In this document: positions 6,390 through 11,206 of the stretch, one piece after another
How the letters are laid out: each line of letters starts with the position of its first letter
How positions within the stretch are numbered: the first letter of the stretch is position 1
Origin: Nitrospinota bacterium
GTDB taxonomy: Bacteria; Nitrospinota; Nitrospinia; UBA9942
Length of the DNA: 11,206 nucleotides
Direction: 5' to 3'
NCBI GenBank assembly: GCA_016234205.1
Contig: JACRGN010000183.1
Location: 1-11,206 of the forward strand
Notes under the pieces: generated by a model
Told to the model about the DNA's origin: nothing
Seen by the model: only the letters and a program-made list of their open reading frames with translations
The model's database searches: none
Made by a program: the position numbers and the translations under genes

Positions 6390-6503
6390 TTATAGATTTT
6401 TTACTACCCAAAGTTCTTTTAAGTCATAATATTTTGAATCTTCCGCAATATAATCGTGTATCTTCTTTAAATCATGCTTTGCAGGGATAGACCAAATTAC
6501 CAT
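6390..6503 (-). pseudogene. Truncated RelE/ParE-family toxin
   Basis: The reading frame starts at an ATG overlapping the antitoxin stop by 7 bp and begins MVIWSIPAKHDLKKIHDYIA, then EDSKYY, a typical N-terminus of RelE/ParE toxins. Such toxins run to about 90-100 residues, but here a stop comes after 37, following the non-homologous tail DLKELWVVKNL. The catalytic or gyrase-binding C-terminal half is missing, so the toxin is almost certainly dead. Homology is lost at roughly 6405-6425, next to the 388-residue gene, which suggests a deletion or insertion boundary there. The break contains ACTTTGGG on the minus strand, a string also found in the attC-like site at 5120-5177. Confidence 0.7.
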
Positions 6504-6676
6504 GATTTCATTTCTTCTTTTAATGATTCTACTGAAATAACTTTTCCTTCCTTTACAGCTTCTTGACCTTTCTTAATTTTGTCAATCACATAAATGCGAT
6601 ACATAATGTCATCAGCATCGGCTGATTCTGGCAATTTTGAAATTGCGTCAATTGCCTCTTTCTTTAAAGTTTCCAT
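6497..6676 (-). CDS. Antitoxin of a RelE/ParE-type toxin-antitoxin pair
   Basis: A 59-residue protein starting METLKKEAIDAISKLPESA, continuing with DDIMYRIYVIDKIKKGQEA, and ending in ISVESLKEEMKSW. This is the familiar layout of small antitoxins found just upstream of RelE/ParE toxins: a helical N-terminal part and a C-terminal toxin-binding tail (KEGKVISVE...). A strong Shine-Dalgarno (GGAGG, eight bases upstream) supports the ATG. The downstream toxin is truncated, so this antitoxin is an orphan in practice and may survive by neutralising related toxins elsewhere. An extended -10 (TGATATAAT) about 90 bp upstream and a CCCGC/GCGGG inverted repeat (6720-6744) in the leader may regulate it. 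Confidence 0.8.
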   Translation of the reverse strand: METLKKEAIDAISKLPESADADDIMYRIYVIDKIKKGQEAVKEGKVISVESLKEEMKSW

Positions 6677-6765
6677 AGTGAGCCCTCCTAAAAATTTAAT
6701 ATTTGATTATGCATAAAGTCCCGCTTACTTGTGTGCATGGCGGGCAGTAGGATAAATACGCCTCT

Positions 6766-6774
6766 ATTATATCA
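6766..6774 (-). promoter_or_regulatory. Extended -10 promoter of the orphan antitoxin
   Basis: TGATATAAT on the minus strand is a perfect extended -10. A TTGACA lies immediately upstream (6782-6777) but is too close to serve as its -35. The predicted leader of about 80 nt contains the CCCGC/GCGGG inverted repeat. Confidence 0.45.
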
Positions 6775-6818
6775 ATTGTCAAATAACCTTTTCCACCTCA
6801 AATTTCTAAAAAGCCTTA

Positions 6819-6847
6819 TTGGTATCGTAACTTAAAGCGAGTATAAT
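6819..6847 (+). promoter_or_regulatory. Sigma-70 promoter of oppBC
   Basis: TTGGTA, a 17-base spacer, then a perfect TATAAT. Transcription would start near 6854, leaving only about seven bases before the oppB ATG and no Shine-Dalgarno. oppBC can therefore be read independently of oppA, probably as a near-leaderless mRNA. Confidence 0.7.
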
Positions 6848-6860
6848 ATTCACCAATAAT

Positions 6861-7778
6861 ATGCTTCTCTTTATATTTAAAAGATTCTTATGGGGAATAC
6901 CTGTTTTGCTTACTGTGGCGACACTGACATTTGGTATTATGCACATTGTCCCCGGCGGACCCTTTGACAGGGAAAAGAAACTACCGCCTGAGATAAAGGC
7001 AAATGTTGAGGCAAAGTATCATCTAAATGAGCCAGTTCATAAACAGTATATCCTATACCTTTATGGAATAATTAAAGGTGACCTTGGTCCTTCCTACAAA
7101 TATCTTGGGAGGGATGTGAGGGATATTATAAAGGATACATTCCCTGTCTCAATACAGCTTGGAGTCCTTGCACTTTTTATATCTATAATACTTGGCATTG
7201 GCACAGGTATTATTTCGGGAATCAAATCTGATACATGGTGGGACAAGGTGACCATCCTGTTTGCCACCACAGGCATATCACTTCCAAATTTTATTCTTGG
7301 TATCATATTGATTCTTCTATTCAGTCATTTTTATAAAATTCTTCCCCCTGCACTATGGGAGGGGTGGAGATATATGATACTCCCTTCCATTACACTCGGA
7401 TTTGCACCGGCGTCATATATTGCGAGACTCACACGTTCCAGTGTAATTGATGTTATGAATAAAGATTATATAAGGACAGCAAGGGCAAAGGGGTTAAGAG
7501 GTAGAAATATTATCTTAAAGCATGTCCTTAAAAATTCCATTATGCCTGTGATAACGATTTTGGGACCCATTACTGCTGCACTTGTAACAGGCTCTTTCAT
7601 AGTTGAATACATATTCTCTATCCCTGGGATGGGAAGATTTTTTGTAACTGCTGTAACCAATAGGGATTATCCACTGATTATGGGGGTGACACTGATTTAC
7701 ACAGTAATAATAGTGTTGGCAAATGTAATAGTAGATATTCTATACACATTTTTAGACCCAAGGGTGAAACTTGAGTAA
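6861..7778 (+). CDS. oppB: Oligopeptide ABC transporter permease
   Basis: A 305-residue inner-membrane permease that forms the peptide channel with OppC. It follows E. coli OppB closely: an N-terminal membrane helix ending in MHIVPGGPFDREKKLPPE, EAKYHLNEPV (50-59), GDLGPSYKY (73-81), then five further membrane segments. The EAA loop that contacts the ATPases is at about 203-225 (YIRTARAKGLRGRNIILKH), and the C-terminus is the usual NRDYPLIMGV...ILYTFLDPRVKLE. The start matches the family N-terminus, but no Shine-Dalgarno exists and a TATAAT lies 13 bases upstream. It overlaps oppC by 8 bp. It is oriented with oppA but separated from it by the minus-strand accessory block. Confidence 0.96.
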   Translation: MLLFIFKRFLWGIPVLLTVATLTFGIMHIVPGGPFDREKKLPPEIKANVEAKYHLNEPVHKQYILYLYGIIKGDLGPSYKYLGRDVRDIIKDTFPVSIQLGVLALFISIILGIGTGIISGIKSDTWWDKVTILFATTGISLPNFILGIILILLFSHFYKILPPALWEGWRYMILPSITLGFAPASYIARLTRSSVIDVMNKDYIRTARAKGLRGRNIILKHVLKNSIMPVITILGPITAALVTGSFIVEYIFSIPGMGRFFVTAVTNRDYPLIMGVTLIYTVIIVLANVIVDILYTFLDPRVKLE

Positions 7779-8574
7779 ACTATCAATTGTCAGTGGTATA
7801 TTTTTAATAATAATTTCTCTCTCTGCCCTTTTTGCCCCATGGATTGCACCATATTCGTATGACCTGCAGAACCCTGATGAACTCTTACAAAGTCCAGATT
7901 TAAACCATATAATGGGGACTGACAGGCTTGGAAGAGACCTTTTTTCCCGCATACTTTACGGGGCAAGGATGTCCATCTCTGTCGGCATATTCACTGCCCT
8001 TTCAGCCCTTATCATAGGAACAATCTATGGTGCAATTTCTGGTTATATTGGAGGAAGGATTGACAATTTTATGATGAGAATTATAGATGTGGTTTACTCA
8101 CTTCCTGACCTCCTGCTTATAATTTTAATAACTGTAATTATTGGAAGGGGATGGGTAAGCATATTTCTTGCGTTGAGTCTTGTAAGCTGGGTTACAGTAG
8201 CGAGACTTATCAGAGGTGAGGTATTAAGACTTAAAGAGATGCACTTTATTGAGTCTGTTAAGGCTCTTGGTGCTAATCACGAGAGGATACTTTTTATCCA
8301 TATATTGCCAAATACTCTTGGTCTTCTTATTGTAACACTTACATTCAGATGTGCCGCCGCTATCTTAGCTGAATCAACATTGAGCTTTATCGGTCTTGGG
8401 CTTGCTCCACCCTTTGCAAGCTGGGGGACACTGGCAAATGACGGATGGGGTGCTATAAAATTTTATCCCCATCTTACAATTTTTCCCGGTAGTGCCATAC
8501 TTATTACAATGCTCGCCTTCAATTTTCTCGGTGATGGATTAAGGGACGCCCTTGACCCACATAAGAGGATTTAA
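7771..8574 (+). CDS. oppC: Oligopeptide ABC transporter permease
   Basis: A 267-residue permease, the partner of OppB. One N-terminal membrane helix (about 6-27) is followed by the hallmark HIMGTDRLGRDLFSRILYG (46-64) and then five more membrane helices. The EAA loop contains ESVKALGANHERILFIHILP (161-180), and the protein ends with FNFLGDGLRDALDPHKR. The start is a TTG overlapping the end of oppB by 8 bp. An in-frame stop lies just upstream and the next Met is at 48, so TTG is the only sensible start. The N-terminus is shorter than usual because the cytoplasmic lead-in is missing. No oppD or oppF ATPase gene follows; the next gene is arsR with its own promoter. Confidence 0.95.
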   Translation: MSKLSIVSGIFLIIISLSALFAPWIAPYSYDLQNPDELLQSPDLNHIMGTDRLGRDLFSRILYGARMSISVGIFTALSALIIGTIYGAISGYIGGRIDNFMMRIIDVVYSLPDLLLIILITVIIGRGWVSIFLALSLVSWVTVARLIRGEVLRLKEMHFIESVKALGANHERILFIHILPNTLGLLIVTLTFRCAAAILAESTLSFIGLGLAPPFASWGTLANDGWGAIKFYPHLTIFPGSAILITMLAFNFLGDGLRDALDPHKRI

Positions 8575-8608
8575 AATTAACTGAACTATTCAAAGTTTTA
8601 AAAAATAT

Positions 8609-8637
8609 TTGACAACCTCTTTGTGACGGAGTATATT
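8609..8637 (+). promoter_or_regulatory. Sigma-70 promoter of the arsR operon
   Basis: A perfect TTGACA, a 17-base spacer, then TATATT. It lies 35 bp upstream of the arsR ATG. The -10 box is inside the palindrome at 8631-8654. Confidence 0.8.
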
Positions 8638-8654
8638 AGTTCATGCTAATATAC
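8631..8654. promoter_or_regulatory. Palindromic operator, probably for the ArsR-family repressor
   Basis: Perfect nine-base arms GTATATTAG and CTAATATAC flank TTCATG. The palindrome covers the -10 box and the start region, where a bound repressor would block RNA polymerase. AT-rich dyads of this kind in front of their own gene are typical ArsR/SmtB operators. Confidence 0.75.
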
Positions 8655-8671
8655 TTAAGAGGTAATGTTAT

Positions 8672-8992
8672 ATGAAAAAGGCGGCAGAGTTATTTAAAAT
8701 CCTTTCAGTAGATAAGAGGATAGAGATTGTTGAGCTTCTTAAAAAGGAAGCTATGAGTGTTAATGTGCTGGCTGATGCTTTAGGGATAACTCAATCGGCT
8801 GTATCCCAGCATCTTCGGGTGCTTAAGGGTGCTGGTCTTGTTAATGATGAAAGACAGGGATATTGGATATATTACTCCTTAAATCGAGATGCCCTTGAAA
8901 AATGCCGACAAAGACTTAATCGTATTTGCACCTGCGGTTGTTTAGGTGGACAGGTAAGCATGAAAAGAATACAAAACTCAAAAACCAGATAA
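8672..8992 (+). CDS. ArsR/SmtB-family metal-responsive repressor
   Basis: A 106-residue winged-helix repressor. The recognition helix-turn-helix lies at about 32-54 (VLADALGITQSAVSQHLRVLK), and the wing at GLVNDERQGYWIYYSL (55-70). Near the C-terminus RICTCGC places cysteines at C86, C88 and C90, with C78 nearby. These are good candidates for thiol ligands of a soft metal or metalloid that releases the repressor from DNA. The classical ArsR ELCVCDL motif in the DNA-binding helix is absent, so the sensing site is unlike canonical arsenic sensors. Shine-Dalgarno AGAGG precedes the ATG. It heads a unit with a Cys-rich micropeptide and a CopD-like membrane protein; the palindrome over its promoter suggests autorepression. 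I give no gene symbol because the effector is unknown. Confidence 0.92.
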   Translation: MKKAAELFKILSVDKRIEIVELLKKEAMSVNVLADALGITQSAVSQHLRVLKGAGLVNDERQGYWIYYSLNRDALEKCRQRLNRICTCGCLGGQVSMKRIQNSKTR

Positions 8993-9009
8993 GAAAAAAA
9001 TTGGTCAAT

Positions 9010-9039
9010 TATATAAGTAATTTAGCAATAACTTATATA
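9010..9039. promoter_or_regulatory. Second palindrome, before the Cys-rich micropeptide
   Basis: Perfect nine-base arms TATATAAGT and ACTTATATA surround 12 bases, ending one base before the micropeptide's Shine-Dalgarno region. It could be a second repressor site or an RNA hairpin next to the ribosome-binding site. I see no convincing promoter within it. Confidence 0.5.
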
Positions 9040-9056
9040 GAAAGGAGGTGATATTG

Positions 9057-9143
9057 ATGAAAAAGGGCATTGTGAAAAAGTCTCGAAAAGAGACAAAGGT
9101 TTCATGTGGCTGTGGTTGCAACCCGCCTGTTAAGGCAAAATAG
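9057..9143 (+). CDS. 28-residue cysteine-rich micropeptide (candidate metal-binding)
   Basis: A very strong Shine-Dalgarno (AAAGGAGGTGAT) four bases before the ATG supports translation. The peptide begins with a lysine-rich stretch (MKKGIVKKSRKETK), followed by the core SCGCGC, in which three cysteines alternate with glycines (C17, C19, C21), and ends NPPVKAK. A CxCxC array in so small and basic a protein suggests thiolate metal binding, as a minimal metallothionein-like buffer or a chaperone. The ArsR-family regulator 65 bp upstream ends in a similar CTCGC, and a CopD-like membrane protein follows 61 bp downstream, so the three probably act on the same metal. I know of no named family; function is inferred from composition and context. 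Confidence 0.7.
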   Translation: MKKGIVKKSRKETKVSCGCGCNPPVKAK

Positions 9144-9150
9144 ATGAAAA

Positions 9151-9182
9151 GGAGGGTGGATTGTATAAAAAATCTGCCCTCC
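9151..9182 (+). other. RNA hairpin between the micropeptide and the CopD-like gene
   Basis: GGAGGGTGGATT pairs with AATCTGCCCTCC over 12 base pairs, two of them G-U, with an eight-base loop. The G-U pairs mean the stem is continuous only in plus-strand RNA. No T-run follows, so it is not an intrinsic terminator. It ends 12 bases before the next Shine-Dalgarno and might affect mRNA stability or translation. Confidence 0.5.
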
Positions 9183-9204
9183 CCTTATAATGAAAGGAGG
9201 TCAA

Positions 9205-9681
9205 ATGAGAGAGATAATATTAGCGGTTTCTTATTGGCTGCACCTCATTGCTACAGTTGTATGGATTGGAGGGATTATCTTCATACTCTTTATTGTAATA
9301 CCGTCATCAAATCAACTTTTAGGGGTGGAGTCAGGCAAATTGATGGGAGAAATTTCTAAAAGATTTACTCCTTTGGCAAACTATAGCATAATTCTCCTGA
9401 TTATCACCGGGCTTGTATTGACGGGGTTTAATAAGCAGTTTTCAGGAATTGGAAATTTTAAAAACAATTGGACCTTTGTTTTAACCGTGAAGCATGTTTT
9501 AGTTTTAGGAATGGTGATTGTTCATTTTTATAGAGGTTTAGTGTTATCTCCTAAGATTGTAAAAACAGAATCTATGACCGAAAAAACATCTTTGCAGAAA
9601 TTATCCCTGAATTTAGTCAAAGTGAATTTTTGTGCAGGATTACTCGTGCTGTTGCTCAGCGGCGTTACATCCATTCTTTAA
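9205..9681 (+). CDS. CopD-like four-helix membrane protein
   Basis: A 158-residue inner-membrane protein with four predicted helices at about 5-33, 58-76, 90-114 and 137-157. Helix 1 has YWLHLIATVVWIGGIIF (H13), the LHxxaaxxWxGG pattern of the CopD/DUF4149 superfamily, and helix 3 has KHVLVLGMVIVHFYRG (H97, H107). These histidines could bind copper or haem. The start is taken at the ATG six bases after AAAGGAGG; an in-frame ATG five codons earlier overlaps that Shine-Dalgarno and is less likely. It is the third gene of the ArsR-micropeptide unit, which points to a role in metal transport or membrane redox linked to that metal. Full CopD proteins are longer and have more helices, so the exact function is open. 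Confidence 0.8.
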   Translation: MREIILAVSYWLHLIATVVWIGGIIFILFIVIPSSNQLLGVESGKLMGEISKRFTPLANYSIILLIITGLVLTGFNKQFSGIGNFKNNWTFVLTVKHVLVLGMVIVHFYRGLVLSPKIVKTESMTEKTSLQKLSLNLVKVNFCAGLLVLLLSGVTSIL

Positions 9682-9768
9682 TAGAATTTTAATAGAAAAG
9701 AATCCCCATATGCCCCATAGAAAAAGGGCAACAATGGAGAAGATAAGCCAGTCCGCCTTAAATGTCAT
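9640..9768 (-). pseudogene. N-terminal remnant of an EamA/DMT-type transporter
   Basis: On the minus strand a 42-codon frame begins MTFKADWLIFSIVALFLWGI and continues WGFFSIK. This is the look of the first helix of EamA-family (drug/metabolite) transporters, which run to 130-300 residues. After about 33 residues the frame enters the antisense of the CopD-like gene and stops. No further homology is visible, so I read it as a leftover start of a deleted gene. A TGATATAAT extended -10 lies seven bases before the ATG, so the fragment may still be transcribed, without a leader. A genuine single-helix small protein is the alternative. Confidence 0.45.
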
Positions 9769-9875
9769 AATATTTATTATATCATAGGCAGAAGGCGGTG
9801 ATTAGTTATAGAAGTCTATTCAATTTTCTTGGACTTTTTTTACCCTTTTTCATAATCTCCTGTATATTCCATTTT

Positions 9876-9949
9876 GCGCCCGTAGCTCAGCGGATTAGAG
9901 TGGCAGACTCCGGATCTGCAGGTCGGGGGTTCAAATCCCCCCGGGCGCA
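9876..9949 (+). tRNA. tRNA-Arg (anticodon CCG)
   Basis: A full 74-nt cloverleaf. The acceptor GCGCCCG pairs with CGGGCGC, with discriminator A at 9949. The D-stem is GCTC/GAGT, and the anticodon stem GCAGA/TCTGC encloses the loop CTCCGGA with anticodon CCG at 9910-9912. The T-arm is GGGGG-TTCAAAT-CCCCC. CCA is not encoded. It reads the arginine codon CGG. No attachment-site duplicate was seen nearby. Confidence 0.97.
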
Positions 9950-10082
9950 TTAAATAAATAGGTATTTTTAGGTTAAATTTTCCTGCCTGAAATTAAAGCA
10001 TAAATTTTTCTCCTGCTTAAATCTTAAGCACAAAATCATATCCATTTTTAAATAATCCCTATTCTAATGGGGTTTTCTTAAA

Positions 10083-10098
10083 TGGCACACCTCTTGCT
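10083..10098 (+). promoter_or_regulatory. Sigma-54 promoter of amtB
   Basis: TGGCACACCTCTTGCT matches the -24/-12 consensus TGGCACG-N4-TTGCW with the invariant GG and GC correctly spaced. The predicted start is near 10109, only about six bases before the amtB ATG. Sigma-54 control suggests activation by an NtrC-like protein under nitrogen limitation; I saw no clear upstream activator site between the tRNA and the promoter. Confidence 0.85.
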
Positions 10099-10114
10099 AA
10101 TCTATATTTCCATT

Positions 10115-11206
10115 ATGAAGATAATTTTAAATGTTCTTATTTTCTCGTTTATTTTTATTAATGATGTTTCTGCCGAAAGGATTATTACATCGGAGGATGT
10201 CCAGACCAATCTTGATATCGTATGGATATGTATTGCCACAGTCCTTGTCTTCTTCATGAAGGCAGGGTTCATCATGGTGGAGATTGGCTTTACAAAGGCA
10301 AAAAACGCTGTCAATGCAATCATGAAAAATATGATGGATTTTGCAGTGAGCTCCATTGCCTTCTGGGTAATAGGCTTTGGGATTATGTTCGGGACTTCAA
10401 ATGGACTCTTTGGAACCGATGCTTTCTTCCTCCATGATTATGCTGATTCCCGCGACCCCTGGCTATTTGCCTTCTGGATGTATCAACTTGTGTTTGTATC
10501 TTCTACTGCTGCTATTGTATCGGGTGCAATGGCAGAGAGGACGAGATTCTTTGCCTCACTCATGTTTACTGTGTTTATGTCTGCATTTATTTATCCGATA
10601 TTCGGCAGTTGGGTCTGGGGCAGCTTTTATCACGGCGGTGGATGGCTTGAGAATCTTGGCTTTAAGGATTTTGCAGGCTCAACAGTCATTCACGCCATCG
10701 GCGGATGGGCAGGGCTGGCAGGGACAATGGTTCTTGGCCCCCGTATAGGGAAGTTCAGGAGAGATGGGACTATTAATCCAATTCTTGGACATAATCTCCC
10801 CCTTGCAGCACTCGGCACGTTGATTTTATGGTTTGGATGGTATGGATTCAATGCCGGTAATACATTGGAGGGAGGAAGCAAGATTGCAAATATTATGATA
10901 AACACAACCCTTTCAGGCTCTGCGGCGGCTGTATCAGGGATGATTACAGCATGGTTTAGATTTGGCAAGCCTGATGTCGGAATGACCCTTAATGGTGCCC
11001 TATCTGGTCTTGTTGCAATTACTGCGGGTTGTGCCGATGTAGAGCCTGTATGGGCAGTTATGACAGGGATTGTTGCAGGGGTTATTGTTGTCTTCTCTGT
11101 TATTCAATTTGACAGATTGAAGATAGATGACCCTGTTGGTGCCGTATCTGTACATGGAGTCTGTGGTGTATGGGGGACTGTAGCACTCGGAATGTTCAAG
11201 ACAGGA
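10115..11206 (+). CDS. amtB: Ammonium transporter, 3' end beyond the window
   Basis: The first 364 residues of an Amt/MEP/Rh channel that conducts ammonium across the inner membrane. A signal peptide (1-20, ending VSA) is followed by membrane helices. Typical blocks are FMKAGFIMVEIGFTKAKNAV (47-66), the family signature around VSGAMAERTRF (135-145), DFAGSTVIHAIGG (185-197) with the first pore histidine H193, GWYGFNAGNT (241-250), and DDPVGAVSVHGVCGVWG (338-354) with the second pore histidine H347. Both twin-His residues are present, so transport should be intact. The frame is open to the right edge. No Shine-Dalgarno precedes the ATG, which lies just after the sigma-54 promoter, so the mRNA may be almost leaderless. 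A glnK gene would be the expected neighbour, beyond the window if present. Confidence 0.96.
   Translation, partial: MKIILNVLIFSFIFINDVSAERIITSEDVQTNLDIVWICIATVLVFFMKAGFIMVEIGFTKAKNAVNAIMKNMMDFAVSSIAFWVIGFGIMFGTSNGLFGTDAFFLHDYADSRDPWLFAFWMYQLVFVSSTAAIVSGAMAERTRFFASLMFTVFMSAFIYPIFGSWVWGSFYHGGGWLENLGFKDFAGSTVIHAIGGWAGLAGTMVLGPRIGKFRRDGTINPILGHNLPLAALGTLILWFGWYGFNAGNTLEGGSKIANIMINTTLSGSAAAVSGMITAWFRFGKPDVGMTLNGALSGLVAITAGCADVEPVWAVMTGIVAGVIVVFSVIQFDRLKIDDPVGAVSVHGVCGVWGTVALGMFKTG

Noticed and set aside
6720..6744. CCCGC/GCGGG inverted repeat in the antitoxin leader
   Set aside because: Five-base arms with a 15-base loop could be chance; mentioned with the antitoxin but not called as an operator.
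6777..6782. TTGACA as a -35 box for the antitoxin promoter
   Set aside because: It lies only a few bases from TATAAT; the -10 boxes at proper distance from it are poor, so the extended -10 was preferred.
9144..9359. A 71-codon plus-strand frame starting right after the micropeptide stop
   Set aside because: It passes through the RNA hairpin and overlaps the CopD-like gene in another frame; the strong Shine-Dalgarno at 9194-9200 serves the ATG at 9205.
9812..9841. Possible intrinsic terminator before the tRNA (AAGTC/GACTT followed by a T-run)
   Set aside because: The stem has only five base pairs with a 15-base loop, too weak to call.
9876..9949. tRNA-Arg as an integration site for a mobile element
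   Set aside because: No duplicate of its 3' end and no integrase gene are visible in the window.

Overview
The window comes from an AT-rich, probably Gram-negative environmental bacterium. I infer this from the lipoprotein signal on OppA, good sigma-70 sites, a textbook sigma-54 site before amtB, and a PyrR-type attenuator in front of a pyrRB pair. A Nitrospirota- or deltaproteobacterium-like lineage would fit, but nothing here fixes the taxonomy.

Left part (1-2791, minus strand). One transcription unit runs pyrR, pyrB, a HinP1I-like type II restriction endonuclease, then the start of an amino-group DNA methyltransferase cut off by the window edge. The leader carries a PyrR-binding loop, a possible 16-residue leader peptide and an intrinsic terminator. 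The restriction-modification genes therefore sit where further pyrimidine genes would be expected, and are probably read from the pyrimidine promoter.

Middle (2792-8574). An oligopeptide ABC transporter (oppA, oppB, oppC, plus strand) is split by about 2.2 kb of minus-strand accessory genes: a hicBA toxin-antitoxin pair, a 388-residue protein with a HEPN-like Rx4H motif, and a toxin-antitoxin pair with a truncated toxin. Immediately 3' of hicA and of the 388-residue gene are two ~60-nt inverted-repeat sites in the same orientation that resemble integron attC sites. The block looks like a small integrase-less cassette cluster inserted between oppA and oppBC. oppBC now have a good sigma-70 promoter with almost no untranslated leader. 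No ATPase genes follow oppC.

Right part (8575-11206). A plus-strand unit encodes an ArsR-family repressor with a C-terminal CxCxC, a 28-residue peptide with a CGCGC core, and a four-helix CopD-like membrane protein. A perfect palindrome overlaps the -10 box of the arsR promoter. This looks like a compact metal-responsive module, and the micropeptide is the most novel-looking gene in the window. Next come a remnant of an EamA-type transporter on the minus strand, tRNA-Arg(CCG), and amtB behind a sigma-54 promoter, cut by the right edge.
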